Assembly (NCBI RefSeq): GCF_018873765.1
Contig: NC_057925.1
Span: 2,062,927 to 2,126,926 of the forward strand
DNA length: 64,000 nt
DNA from: Telopea speciosissima
Lineage: Eukaryota > Streptophyta > Magnoliopsida > Proteales > Proteaceae
Reading direction: 5' to 3'
In this document: in pieces, positions 45,483-57,998 of the stretch
Position numbering within the stretch: position 1 is the stretch's first letter
Layout: every line of letters begins with the position of its first letter
Notes under the pieces: generated by a model
The model's database searches: none
What the model saw: the letters and a program-made list of their open reading frames with translations, nothing else
What the model was told of the DNA's origin: nothing
Made by a program: the position numbers and the translations under genes

Positions 45483-45998
45483 TTATGAGTGAGTTGATCT
45501 TTTTGCTAGTCTACGATATTTGGCTATGTGGCCTGGTTTACCACGATTGTAACAACCGATCTTGGTGTTTTGAGTTGGTCTTGATTTTTGGAAAGTTCTT
45601 TTGTAAGGTCTCTGTTTCTTTGGGCTAGATTTATTTTCTAAATTTTTATCCTGGTTCTTTTCTTGTCTTGTACTTACTTGAATATCTATTTTTCCTGTTA
45701 TGCCTATGGCTTTTATGTTTCTTTTGAGCAGTGATTTTTGAATCGAAACCAAACATTCACGAGAATCCCCTAATTCTTGTTTGTAGGATTTTGATTCTTT
45801 TCTAATTTGTTTTCTAAGTTTGATATCCGTACATAAGGCTAATCCTTCCTTGTGTACTAGGCTTATGAGATCACCATAGGTGAGGGTTTGATAGGGTATT
45901 TCCCCATTGTTTTCTTCTCTTAATTTTTGTTTGAGTTTTTCCGAAAATAAGCTGGGTAACCCAAGAAGGAATTTTTCTTTCCAACGGGAGATTTGCAT
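45483..45998 (-). pseudogene. Pararetrovirus coat protein core with damaged zinc knuckle
   Basis: A 171-codon frame starts MQISRWKEKFLLGLPSLF, a conserved coat-protein-core style motif. It continues with a lysine/arginine-rich tail and CYNRGKPGHIAKYRRL at residues 149-164. The expected zinc knuckle C-X2-C-X4-H-X4-C is reduced: Cys149 and His157 remain, while the positions of the second and fourth cysteines (152 and 162) are arginine. The basic tail would bind nucleic acid. Confidence 0.8.
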
Positions 45999-46407
45999 CT
46001 TCCCTAGTCGGGACCTTGGTCATGAATGTGTCTTTATACCATTTGAAATCGTGTAATTTTTTACATTTGAGGTTTGATAATTGTTCGGAAGACCTATCCT
46101 TGAGTCTTGTGGGATCTCCTAAAAATACTTGGTTATACTAAAAATTAGAGTGTTTACAAGATCTTCAACTGGTTGGTCTCCTATCATAATTGGTAGACCT
46201 TGTTCATTAGTTTGAATGGCATTTAGTATGGATTCTTTTTCGGTTGGTGAGAACATTATCCCACCAACCTTTAAGTTGACAGTAAACCCGAAATGATTAT
46301 TTCGCTATGGCTTGATCGGTATGTTCTTGATCCGATGAGCATTGCTCACCATGGTCATTTCTTGAGTTTGTTAGCTGATTGTAATCGACATTCCATCTAT
46401 GTTCCAT

Positions 46408-46644
46408 TCATAGATGGTACCACTTTGGTAATTTGCCGGGAAAATTCCTTCTTTGTTCAATTTGAAGATCCGGGTATGTTGGTCTTGGATAATAGTTATT
46501 GTTCATGTAAGGGCTAGTAATAGCATTTACATGTTCTTGCTCCTCTTCATCACTGGATGATTCAGGAGGAAGCCATTTGTTGGATGTTTGCCACATTGGA
46601 AGCAGAGCTTCCTTGTGTTTCCTTTTGAGGTGTATCAGGGACAA
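46408..46644 (-). pseudogene. Pararetrovirus coat protein N-terminal region
   Basis: A 78-codon fragment contains the acidic motif ESSSDEEEQEHVN, as expected in the acidic N-terminal part of caulimovirid coat proteins. It is followed by a Tyr/Pro-rich stretch. It is separated from the coat core by frame breaks. Confidence 0.5.
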
Positions 46645-46927
46645 TCAAATTTTGCAATCTTGTGGAAATTTGGCTTACTAGATCTCTGTTTTCTTGAGTA
46701 TTTAAGTTTTTTAAACTCTTGTTCGAAATCGTGAAAGGTTTGAACAGAGTTGTTGTTGTTGTTGAGGAAGTACTAGCTTGATTTAGAGACGTTGGTTCAA
46801 TAGGAGTGTCTTTTTGAACTAAGTTCTCTATTCTAATTAGTTGACTTCCTATGGTTTGTAAATACTGGTTTGTGTAATTTGTTTGTTCAATAATTTTCTT
46901 GGATCCATCGAAACACCTTCAATGGAT

Positions 46928-47390
46928 CTAAAAGGTGTTGCCAAGATTTACTGTGTTGTTAATTTTTAATTTAACATTTGAACCAGGAGGGTGTATTGTC
47001 TCTATGGTCTTGTCATCACCAATTTCGGTGTGGTACACCTTCTTGCTGGCATTGATGTTTGAAAAGGGATAAGGAATGTTGTTATTACTCGTATAGATGT
47101 CTAAATATGTAAAGAACATAACATCTACTTTGATGGTTCTCATTTTGTCATACCGAGGTTCTTGATTTCTTGTTGTTTTTCTTTCGAGAAGTAGCTAAAA
47201 ACCATTCTCTTTTTTCAGCGTTCTGGGTGAATTGAAATCTATTCTCGAGTTTGGGTTTGTCTATCTCATAGTTTTCATCATATGACAAGCAACTCTTGCT
47301 TCGTGTTGCATGTCGTTTGAGTTGGTGAAGTGGTTCATTTGAAGGAGAAGACTTGTTAGGCTCATTGTTCATAAATTCCTTGGGTGACAT
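46928..47390 (-). pseudogene. Pararetrovirus region between movement and coat proteins
   Basis: Two consecutive fragments, 47390-47148 and 47143-46928, are basic and hydrophilic (NAEKREWFLATSRKKNNKK, then IETIHPPGSNVKLKIN). No domain can be named. Position suggests the linker or coat N-terminus of the same polyprotein. Confidence 0.4.
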
Positions 47391-47899
47391 TTCTTGTTAA
47401 TTTGAGTTTGTAATCCTAGAATATGTAAGGACCTTATTTGTTCTTGTAACCTTTGATTTTCTAAGTGGAGACTTGTTAGAGAACTAGAGGTTGAAGCTCT
47501 ACTTGGGACTTGGTGAGTTTTTCAAACTCTTCAGATTTGGTTTTATTTGTTTATCTTTCCTCCGGAATGTTATAGTAACCATTCCGTCCGATCTTGGTTT
47601 ATAGATTCAACGTCTTGTTAGGTTCAACAAGTGACTCGGGCAAGGTGCCTGGAGACACCATTTTGTCGGAAACTTAATGTCTTTCCACTTTTGTTTTAGG
47701 GTGAATCTGTTCTTGAATGGACAAAGTCCGTTTCTATGAACGTGGTTTGTCCTTTGATAGTTCTTCTTAGAGCCTTGGGTCTTAAAGTTCTCATGGCCTT
47801 ATCTTGGATTCTATGGATTATAGCAATTGGTATAGAACCTTGTTTCATCTTGTAACCACTTGTAAGGATGTTAACTTTTAAGGTATCCGAAGATTTGCA

Positions 47900-48373
47900 T
47901 CATTTAAGGATAAGTTTATGTCCGGATAACAATTGAAATAAGTGGCCTTTGTGAAGACTTGTTTCTATCATCCCTAGAAGGGAATCATCAAATTGCAGGA
48001 ACCTTTGATCCCTGAGAGCAAGCAGGAGGGCTACGTTGAGCCCTTCCCTGTGCAGGGGTTTGATGGCTACTTGTATAAGTCCTATATGGATATAATTAAA
48101 ATCCTTTTTTAACTTGTTAAGATTTGAAGGGTCTAAGAGTTGGATCTCTTCCATATCTGGAGAGTAATTGATAGTTTGTTCTACGGTCTTGATAGTTTCA
48201 GTGAAACTATACCATTCTTGTTTGTAAACTTCTTTGGTTGGGACCTTAGGTAAGGTCCAGTTTTGAAGGGACTGATCAAGGTCACTTGTTAGAACTTCAT
48301 TACTAATTATTTGACTTGGCGAACTGAAGTCGCCGACTAGTCTCGAAGACATGGTTCTACTAAGTCTACTCAT
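47900..48373 (-). pseudogene. Pararetrovirus movement protein N-terminal part
   Basis: A 157-codon frame begins at the first ATG after the leader (48373). Residues 94-128 contain YIHIGLIQVAIKPL, GLNVALLLALRDQRF and DDSLLGMIETSL, the signature of 30K-superfamily movement proteins of Caulimoviridae. These proteins widen plasmodesmata for cell-to-cell spread. The frame stops at 47900, well before a full-length protein. Confidence 0.8.
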
Positions 48374-48835
48374 AGTTATCGGAACATATCCCCCTAACTA
48401 AGGTATACTTCCATCCACCAAAGGGTGAAGGAGATCTTAGTTGCTAATTAACCGCAAACTGGGTCTTACCTCTTGCCCAACGGCCCTAAAAGCCAACTAA
48501 TACTCGCAACGCAACTCCCAGAGGACTGCCGGAAAGTAAAATAGAAAAGGAGAGAAGATCTTAGAACGCAATTTTCTTTTTTTAATTCTTTTCTTTTCTT
48601 GGCTTCCAAACATCGCATATTTTTTTCATTTTAAAATATTTACAATATGAAGCCATTCATCAAAAGGGGGAAGAAATCAATTGCGATTGAAGAGAGAGAA
48701 AGAAAGATTAAGGAGAGGGGCATGGCAAATTAAAGAGAGGAGGCGAGGAGCAAGGGTCGAGTAATAGTTAGTATGGTGGTTAAGGTTTCTTGGACCTAGA
48801 TCATCGGAATCTATGTATCACCTACTTAGTTGTAC

Positions 48836-51008
48836 CATTGTGGGTGTTCATCCTTCAATCTTTTTTGGATTGGGGTGCGTGGTACCCTGGGGTGCCTATA
48901 AATGAGTTTCTACTTTTTTAGAGTCACTATCTAGATTAAGGTTTAGGACCCATAAATGCCTTTCACTTTTGGGAGAGATAATTCACTCTAATGGATAAGG
49001 CAAAAGTTGTCTTAGATCTTTGGGTAATTCAAGGTTATGGGCTGAGAAGGTGGTAGGCACCTACCCACCCTCAATCAGGATCGATCTCCTTTTATTTAGA
49101 CAATTCCTAGGTTTACTAATTCTACTAATTAGTCCCAGATATTATCATGCATAGTAAAATTACTTGAATGTAAATGAAAACTACAAAGTATATGTGTGTA
49201 TGTGTAATATATACAATGAATGAATATATGTATGTATGTAAGGGAGTGATTGAACCAAAACTTATGGTTGCCTGACTGCCTAGTTTCACGAATGATTTGG
49301 GAATTAGGTTAAATATAGTTTTGCATGTGTTGGGTATGCATGTGGGGGATGGGGATCATGATATGAATGCATGTGATATGGTGGAATACAATATGGGAAT
49401 GAGGATCATGGTAAGAATGTATGTTGTGTATGTGCAATTATATGTGTATGGGAATGGTGACATAACTGATGTGTGCATGATTGTGATAGAACTTGACTTG
49501 GTCAGGCTGCCCACGTACCCCAAATAGGGATCAGATCAAACGTAGTTTCCGATACAAGATTGGGAAGATTTTCAGGGTTTTGACCACTTCTTGGTCTAGC
49601 CACTTGTTTTGACATGATTGGACCTGATGACATCTTTAAATGTCTATCGAATCTTTACTGGAAGTTTGGCAGCCTAACAACGTACTGCATGTATGTTTTA
49701 GGAGTACATTTGCAGGTGTATAGTACTAGTAACATGGCAATAACATATATGGTAATTAACATGGTGTATTTCCTCATCCAATCGAAAAGCCTAGATTAGG
49801 GTAAAAACCTAACCCGAGTACACAATTAGGTAAAAGTAACTACATATGCTTGATCTACATAAAACACTGAGTAAATGTGTGTAAAAAAGGAGGAGAAAAA
49901 AAATACCTTTTGGGGAGCCCAAAATGGGCTTGTCAGGGAATTTCGACTCTTCTATGGTAATCCAGGTGAAATTCCTAGCATCTGGAATAGTTCAAGAGTT
50001 TTGGGGGAATTTTCGTCTTCACTGGCTATTTTGAGATGCCCCTTAGATTTCAAAGCTTCTCTAGGGTTTTAGGGCACCAAAAGACTATTGAGAAACTCCT
50101 CTTGGGAAGAGAGAGGGCAGAGCTGAAAAAATTGATGCTCTAAGGTTTCTGAGTTGTGTTAATGAAGGAAAGAGGGTGCCTTTTTTATAAGGTTAAAGGG
50201 AGGAGGAGGAGCCAAATCCTCTCATGGTTCTAAGTACCGATATCAAAATGCCCGTATCGGGCGATTCATATCGGTTTTGCACCTTGCTGATCCCGATACC
50301 GTGCCAATACCGTATCGGTGATACAATATGAACAAGAGGTAAATTGGTCAAAAAACTATTTTTAAAGGAGAATCAGGGGAAATTTTGTCTGATATAGCCG
50401 ATCTTTGTCGATATTGATCCGATACCATAACGGTTTCTGAGTTGATCGATACCCGTTTCGATACCATGCACTAAAACCATGGTTTGGCTACTCCTCCAAA
50501 CCTCCAAATGGAAGTTGGGAGCTTCCTCCCATTAATAATGTAAGAGGTGCCATGTGGCAGCCTCATGTGGGTCCAAAAGTGGGCCTAGGGCGATCACCTT
50601 CATAAGGTAGACTTCTAAGATTGATTCTAGAATATCTGACCTTCAGATTTTGACGATTATCGTCATAAGTAATTTTGAGAGTACTATCCAATGATGCAAA
50701 GATCAAATATACATTATGTCGGAAACACAATCAAATCTGTGCCCGAAGCAAAAGGGTCCACAAAATTAGGGTTTTATGAAATGATGTCCAAACATTATTT
50801 GATTTGTACCAAAGTTTAAGACATTATTTAATATCTTAAAAAAATTCTATCTAAAAAGTTTCAACCCATTCTAACAATGTTTGGGTACTCAATTAACTCC
50901 AGGCGCAAATTGGTAATTTTTACCAAAAATCTCTGAGAAGTAGTTTAGTCTCAAATTACCGGTAGCAAGTGGGGGAATGTTTTGAGATGACAAAATTCAG
51001 TTGTTTAC
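48836..51008 (-). mobile_element. Solo-LTR-like insertion (mirror)
   Basis: Mirror of 18256-20424, flanked by AGTTGTACC and CAGTTGTTTAC, which share AGTTGT. Confidence 0.5.
50223..50483. repeat. TATCGGTATCG-family element, locus E (mirror)
   Basis: It begins CATGGTTCTAAGTACCGATA. Mirror of 18779-19035. Confidence 0.65.
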
Positions 51009-54000
51009 AATCATGTGGAAAGGTTCTGTAGCAGCTTCAACTATTAGATATCTAAGGAATGATCTAAACTAGCCTCATGGCCAATTACAAACTCAAACTC
51101 AATCATATACCTTCCCATGCATTATATGCTTCCGCTCAGTAGTCCAAGCATGGATGTGCACCCTCACTGTAGTATTTGAAATTTCAATGCTTTATTTTGC
51201 TTCATGACCAACTCTATTTTAGCTAAAAATTGACAAGTGAGTAAGGAATCGTTGGGTCTATATATCCACAAAATTTTAGTTCATTTTGAGCCCAATGTAT
51301 AATTCATATTTCATATAATTTAGAGACATCCTTTGAACCTCCTAAGACTAAGAATCTGACACTTTTTCCTTTTTAAATAATAGCAATAACAAGGGAGAGG
51401 GTTCTCGAAGCAGCGTAGGGAGTGCACCAATGAGGAACTACAAAACAGTTTTGTACACAAGGGGCAAAGAGATCATTTCATGTGAAGAGGAAAGAAAGAT
51501 AAAGAGAGAGGGTGCTAGTGTAATCTCTGCAGTCAGCTCAAAGAACCTTTTCCCCAAAGACAATCATTGATAGCGTCCCTTTACACCTTGTCACAAATCA
51601 AGCTCGTGAGCGGATTTTCATCTTTATTTTTTTAAAGGAAAAATTCTACACAAATAACTGTCCTAAAAGTTGGTTAACCTTTTGGGATTGGTGTGTGGTT
51701 TGTGTGATTACACTTTCAGCATCAGAGGGGAAAAAAATAGAAAGACTTTTACCCCCTCGCCACGTAAAAAGACATATTTCCTTCTCATTCTTGGGTGTTC
51801 CAAATTTTTGTGTCCATTGCTGCATCTCTTAAGTCAAGTAATTGCCTTTATTAGGTTTATTAATTCCCTCTTTGCATTAATTGTCACAATCATTTGTTGC
51901 CTAATTTGAAAAGAATTTTAACAACTAATGAAAGGATAATATTGAGGAATGAGAAGACTTTTAATGTTTTAAGTGTTTTACCACTCTTCCTAAAAATTTG
52001 TATTTTATTAAAAAGAGAATCATTGCAAGATAGAGGGAGTGTTAAATAATATTAATTAAAGTTATAATAATAATTATAATGTTCTCAAGTTGTCATTAAT
52101 CAATTTGAAAACTCCATAGCCACAAGTACTCCTAATGTAGTTAATTTAAGTAGTTCTAAATTTCAACACTATTATAAAGTAGTTTGGGTAGCTTTTGCTG
52201 CCCTTCCTTGATCAAAAAAATAAATAAATAAAATTTCAGCACTATTAATACTATTGAAAGACTCCTCAATGTCAACTTTGGTGTCATCTCTAAATTGCAC
52301 TCTTAACCAATTCAAAATCTCCAAATTTATTAAGTAGACTTAGACTTTCTTTGGGAAGCTAAATTTTGTTACATCCAAGTGTACATGTCATACTAATATA
52401 ATCCATATGGGATTTACAAACTTCGAATGGAATAGGGATTCTACACAAGCACTTTTAAAGGTGTTTATATACGGACATTTATGTTTTGCTACATAGCATA
52501 TCTACCTTATGGATTGAAATTTTGTGAACGTGTAAATTCTAGGGTGCGCTAGCCACAAATCAAGTGTCATCCCATCAAAATCAACCAAATTGGAAAAATT
52601 ATGTTTTGAAAAATCCAAGATCATAGGAAAATGCATTGCAATACATAGATGGCTTAAAAACACAAGGAAAATTGTCGAGAAGTTGGAGAACAAACAACTG
52701 AACTTGATTATGAAATTTTATATATGACTAATTAAGATCATTTTTTTATAAATCCAACTGTCAGAATTGCCACGTTACCCTTTCATGGGACAATAAAAGG
52801 AGCCTATATAGAGAGCTTATCCTAGTGAGCCCATATAGAAATGATCTAAATCCTTTGATAGAAGATTAAACTGTGGTGATGTTCAAGTAAGCAATTTGAT
52901 TATATTAATCTCCAATACAAATTAACTAATCAGAGATGCTAGCCTGATGTCAAATCGACCGTTCAACTCCATGGGTCCTATAATAGAATCCATTCCAAAT
53001 GACCTAGTGTTAAAGAAAGTGTCTGCATACAAGTATTACGTATATATACAATGCACATCAATTAACGGTCGCATCCCTCATTGTAGTCTTTGATTTTTCA
53101 ATGTTTTATTTTGTCATTTAACCAATTCCATTTCAGCTAAAACTTGGCAGAAGATCAACAAGGAATCTTTACTTTCATTTTCCAAAAAAATTGACTCCAA
53201 GACCAAGAATCTTTACTTTTATTTTGTTCTTGAAATATCTTTTGGACTCCAAGACCAAGAATCCCAGACATTTTTTTTCTTCCATTAATGATAGCATCCC
53301 CTAAAATTTGTCACTAATTAGGCCAATCATGAGCTCATTTTCATCTTTATTTTTGAAAGAACAAATTCCATGATATTATAGAAGGTTGTTGAAGCTGTTG
53401 AGGGCCATTGGTTAATGAAACATAATTTTAGACATTACCAAAAATTACACAAGAAATTCATTTTTTTTTATAAAGATTACACAAGATTATTTTGCTACTC
53501 CCTCCATCTCGCAATGACATTTCTCCTTGTCATTCTGGACTATTCCAATTTTTTTTTTTAATCCATTGCCCCCTCTCTGAAATGTGACATGTGATCAAAT
53601 AAGATCATTTTCTAAAAATATAACTATCAGAATTATCACATCACTCTTTCACGTAACGAGAGTAGATGCCTATATAGAGAGTTTATCTCCCCGAGGTTAC
53701 GTACCAATAATCTGAATCAATATATAGAATATGAGGCTGTGATGCTGTTCAAGTAAACAAGTTGATTATATTCCTCTCCAATACATTGTCTGTTGTCAAA
53801 TCGATTGTTTAATGGTAGAACCCATCCTTAATGATGGATTTGGTTCTCCTCCAGCCGTGGCGGGAACTGGAGAGTCCAACCCAACAAAAACACCCAAAAA
53901 CAGGGGAGTTATGGTCATTTCATAGGGGGCCCCACTTAGGTCCCACCTGTGAAATGATGAAAACCACCCTTGTTTTGTTGGGTTGGATCCTTCAGCTCCC

Positions 54001-54265
54001 GCCACAGTTGGTGGAGAGCCAAATTACCTAATGACTAGTGTCAAAGGAAATCCTAGCATACAAGGCACATTAATTAAAGGGACAAAATATATGTCAAGAA
54101 CCACAACTGAAATTTTATATGTAATGGAGATGCTAACCGCAAATTCAAATGGGATTTAAGTATTTTGAGAAAATCATTTTAAATGGGAGGGATCCATCGA
54201 CATTAGAAATATCAAATATCATTTATACATGTCATTCGAATTGGAATATGGCCATATGGGAGACC
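51009..54265. repeat. Diverged duplicated unit 1 (mirror)
   Basis: Mirror of 14990-18255. It carries a local templated replacement at about 53190-53232 that the left arm lacks. Confidence 0.65.
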
Positions 54266-54284
54266 ATGTTTTCCTTTGCTTTCC

Positions 54285-54661
54285 TTAGGCCCCATTCGTT
54301 TGGCAGAAAAAAAAGGGTGAGAAAGATGATGGGTGGGACTCATGTGTAATGGAATGGATCAACTGAAAGGAAAAGATGGAAAAATTAGGGAAAAATAGTG
54401 TAATGGGTCCCATGTTGCTAGTTTCCCATGAATAGTGTAAAACTCTCGTTAAATTTGGAGGGACTTTTGGGAGAGGTGGGGTGAGAGAAATAAGGAGCCA
54501 CATAGGCAGACACAATCCGTCTTTTAAGGATCTTTGTTTGTTAAAATCTCACTATATGTATCCAAACAACAATCATTTTAGGGATTTTATGGAAAAAGAC
54601 ACAGCTATGCCACCCCTTTTTGTCCACCCCAGTTTTTACTGGCAAACAAACATGGCCTAAA
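54285..54661. mobile_element. MITE with GGCC-TTTGTTTG ends (mirror)
   Basis: Mirror of 14605-14981. Confidence 0.6.
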
Positions 54662-55354
54662 GGTTTCATTTGTTTTGTCGTAAAGTGTGGGATAAGAAAG
54701 TTGGGGTATTGGATCTCACATGTTTTTCAGACAGTAATCTCTTGGATTTGGATCCTCTGCGGCTTAGAATTGAATGACCATCGTGTTGCGCTCAACTTCC
54801 AAGTCACCACGTGAATTTTATACCGATCTAATGGTTGGTAGATGAGATCAATTCAAAATTCAACATTATGCTCAAAATTCAAAAATGTCAGAATCAGCCA
54901 AAATCAAAAGCAATTAATCTGAACCGTAATAATCAAGTATGGATAGGCCAATCGAAAGCGACCGGAATTGAAATCAGAATCAGCTTTAAAAGCTTTAAGA
55001 ATACCATGTTCATAAAACCATGAATGATGTCGGGTGCCATAAGCCATTTCAGCAGATTCCATCTTTGTTATCCTCTAGTTCTTGATAAACTGATATTTTA
55101 TGTTCTTAAAAAGTATAGCCATCAATTAATTAGATAGATCTTCTTTGTCTTATAGGTTGACCCTTCATTATTGAACTATGTAATTACCTTATTGTCCTTA
55201 CCACAAAAAAGACTAGAATATTGTGGGATCATGTATTTATTAGTAACAGATATAAATAAAGAGAAATAGCGATCTCTTACCCATAAATAAATAGAAGAGA
55301 GGGATGGCAATGCTCCCCACATATATTGAAATCATACACGCATTAAGGGAATAA

Positions 55355-55590
55355 ATCATTTTCAATATAGAGGACCCACCGGTATTAATGACAAGAGAAG
55401 AGAAAGAATGTGTGTATATATCATTTTTAATATAGATGACCAACCGGTATTAATGACAAGAGAAGAGAAAGAATGTGTGTATATATCATTTTTAATATAG
55501 AGGACCAACCGGTATAAATGACAAGAGAAGAGAAAAAATGTGTGAGAGCGTGTGTGTGTGTATATATCATTTTCACGAGGAAAAAAAATG
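55355..55590. repeat. 65 bp tandem repeat (mirror)
   Basis: Mirror of 13684-13915, with the same number of units. Confidence 0.85.
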
Positions 55591-55864
55591 TCCATTTATA
55601 ATACAGATGAGTTAGATTTCAGCAGAACATGCTCCGGTTGTTCTGAAAGGTAGGGTACTAGGGTTCCCTTATATGTGCAAATAATGGGGGAGGTGACTCC
55701 CATTAAAAATATATAAAAATGTTGAAATTTAATTAGTTAATCTAAGCATCATTAGCACACAGTTTAGTTATAAAGGAATCAACGAAGAAGGTGAGTTTGA
55801 GGTTTTTATTAGAAAACTCAGGTCTTCAATTGTTAAACAACAAAAAAAGTGTTGTCTATTAGAA

Positions 55865-56310
55865 AAAGTTCTATATTTTATTTTGGGAGAGCATGGCCTT
55901 TGTGTGCACGGAGGCCAATGAAAGTATGCACGGAAGTGTCATGGGGAGCAGAAAATTTTTGATTTTCATAGGGAGTGGGGCGGTCATTTTGCCATCCATT
56001 GTGTCTAGGCGTAGGCGGTAAACACCCTCACAAAGATTTTTTCCTCTTTTATTACAAAAAAAAAAAAAAAAAAAAAATCCCTTTTATTATTGATTTAATT
56101 TTACTCTTCTTTCCTTTATTTGCAACTAGACACTTTGGTTGCATAGTAAAATAAAGTTTAAAGGAAAATGTTCTCTATGTCGGGGGCGCAAGCTGCACCC
56201 AGACACATGGGGGTGGGCAAAATTAATGACCGCCCCCGCCCCCTGAGTGGTGGAAATGTCGTCCCCATGTGTTTGGCAAAGCCTGTGCTATGGCACAGAG
56301 AATATCAACC
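55865..56310. mobile_element. Two family C elements (mirror)
   Basis: Mirror of 12957-13110 and 13222-13405, separated by an A tract of about 24 bases at 56057-56080. Confidence 0.45.
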
Positions 56311-57339
56311 CAAAATTTAATTGCGAAATCTTTTTAGCTGTTAAAGTGATAAAGGTGGAAACAGAATTCATTTTAGGGATAAAAAATAGAGATCATTAGA
56401 AGAAAAAAAAAAACAAGGAACACAAGACAAGATCTAATATTGAGATAGACTATCAAATTTGACAAGTAAACTAATGAAAGGATTCATCATCGGTCCATGC
56501 AATATTATGATGATCTAATTGACCAATTTACACGAGAACAAATAGGTCAAATAGATAGCAAAGGTGAAACAGAAAATTTAATCAACTTTAGACAAATCTA
56601 AAGAACCAAATTCCACGGCAATAGTTTGTAGTAAAATAGACATCTCTCTGTGAAAGCATCATGCATCAACTTGAAGGGTTTGTTAGTCTAACTATCGATC
56701 CAATGGCCAAAAGAGTCTAGCTAGGAATTATGCCATGAGACTTTGTACATGTTGTATAAAGATTTTCACTTTGACATAATTAATATTGGATGAAACCGAA
56801 TCCTCTTTAGCACGCATTGACCAGCTGATGTTGTCCTTGGAATGCGTGCTAACGCGTTCAACCGTTCGATGCAAGCTGGAGAGGATTCAATTCCGTACTG
56901 GACTACTGGTTAAGAATTTTTTACCAAAAACAAAAGGTTAAAACTTTGATATGTAGTGTAAGAGATTTTGAGTTTAAATCTCATTACAAATGTGATATAA
57001 AAATAAAGGATGAGGGTTTCCCATAATACTAGTGTAAGAAGGAATTTGCATGCTACATCATTGAGGTTCTGGAGAATGGTATCATTCATATGGGGTCCAC
57101 ATTATCGAATATGAGAGAGAGTGACAGTATAGGTCCCCGAACGACTAAATAACACTTTAGAATATACAGGATTACCAATAGGGTAATACTCATAGGGTGC
57201 ATGTCAATACATAGATGATACATTATTAATTTAATATAAAATTTGACATGTGACTAATTCAGACTACGCTCTTCTTATCCAATAATAGAATTGCCACTAT
57301 CATTTTCTATGTGGCAAAAATGGTGGTCGGCCTCATTGG

Positions 57340-57480
57340 AAGGCCTTTCAGTGAGATCATGCCTTTTGTACGTTAGTTGGTGGTACCCTACCATTAGGTT
57401 GGCTCTCAAGAGGTCAAGGGATCGAATCTCCTGCTTTGGCGACGGGGTTTTGGGGGTTAATGGGTGTTTAGTGTTGGGTT
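57340..57480 (+). mobile_element. tRNA-derived SINE candidate (mirror)
   Basis: The A-box-like GTTAGTTGGTGGTACC and B-box-like AAGGGATCGAATCTCC lie about 45 bases apart. Mirror of 11790-11930. Confidence 0.4.
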
Positions 57481-57620
57481 AAATATGGTTTTTAGCCCAT
57501 CAGTTTGAGCTGAGAAGCCTATGCTCAAACCAAGCCCATGTAATAATTGGGCTGTTGGGCCATAACGATGATAGGTAGCTTATTACTTGGGCCACAAAAC
57601 GGGTGATTTTAAATTTACAA

Positions 57621-57865
57621 CCATGATTCAAGTTCATGGTATTGATCACTGTCAATATCGATCCGAGATCGGCACGCATTGGTGTAATCGGACGGTTTTG
57701 CCCCTGCTTTTCCTTATAATTTTTTTTTTTTTTTAAATCTTTTTACCCTTGATCCCTACAACTACATCAACATAGGATCGGCCAAAAATCAGGATCAGTG
57801 GGTGCCAATACTGATTGGGATTTTGATCGTATCAGTCGATTTGATACCGATTCCTCAAACCATTT
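57621..57865. repeat. TATCGGTATCG-family element, locus D (mirror)
   Basis: Mirror of 11401-11648. Confidence 0.5.
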
Positions 57866-57998
57866 TTGCAACCCAACCCCCATGCACTGCCCCTGCTTCC
57901 AAAAATGTGGTTAAAATAAAAAAAATCCCAAAACGGGTTAGTGTTTACTTGGCCTGCAAATGTGATTTTTCTTTTGAAATTTTGATTTTTATTTATGA

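Larger units (their letters stand above)
40620..48569 (-). mobile_element. Endogenous pararetrovirus (Caulimoviridae), unit length, defective
   Basis: A 7.95 kb insertion is present in the right arm and absent from the left. In minus-strand order it carries a leader, movement protein, coat protein with zinc knuckle, aspartic protease, reverse transcriptase, RNase H, a further open module, a TATA box and a primer-binding site. This single linear order with no LTR, integrase or target duplication fits Caulimoviridae; gene order and preference for AT repeats suggest a florendovirus- or petuvirus-like lineage, which is inference. All long frames are interrupted by stops and shifts, so it is not functional as it stands. 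Flanks read AAATT on one side and (AT)n on the other, adjacent in the empty allele. Confidence 0.92.

Noticed and set aside
40620..48569. LTR retrotransposon rather than pararetrovirus
   Set aside because: No terminal repeats, integrase or target duplication are present, whereas a movement protein motif and a caulimovirid-type primer site are.
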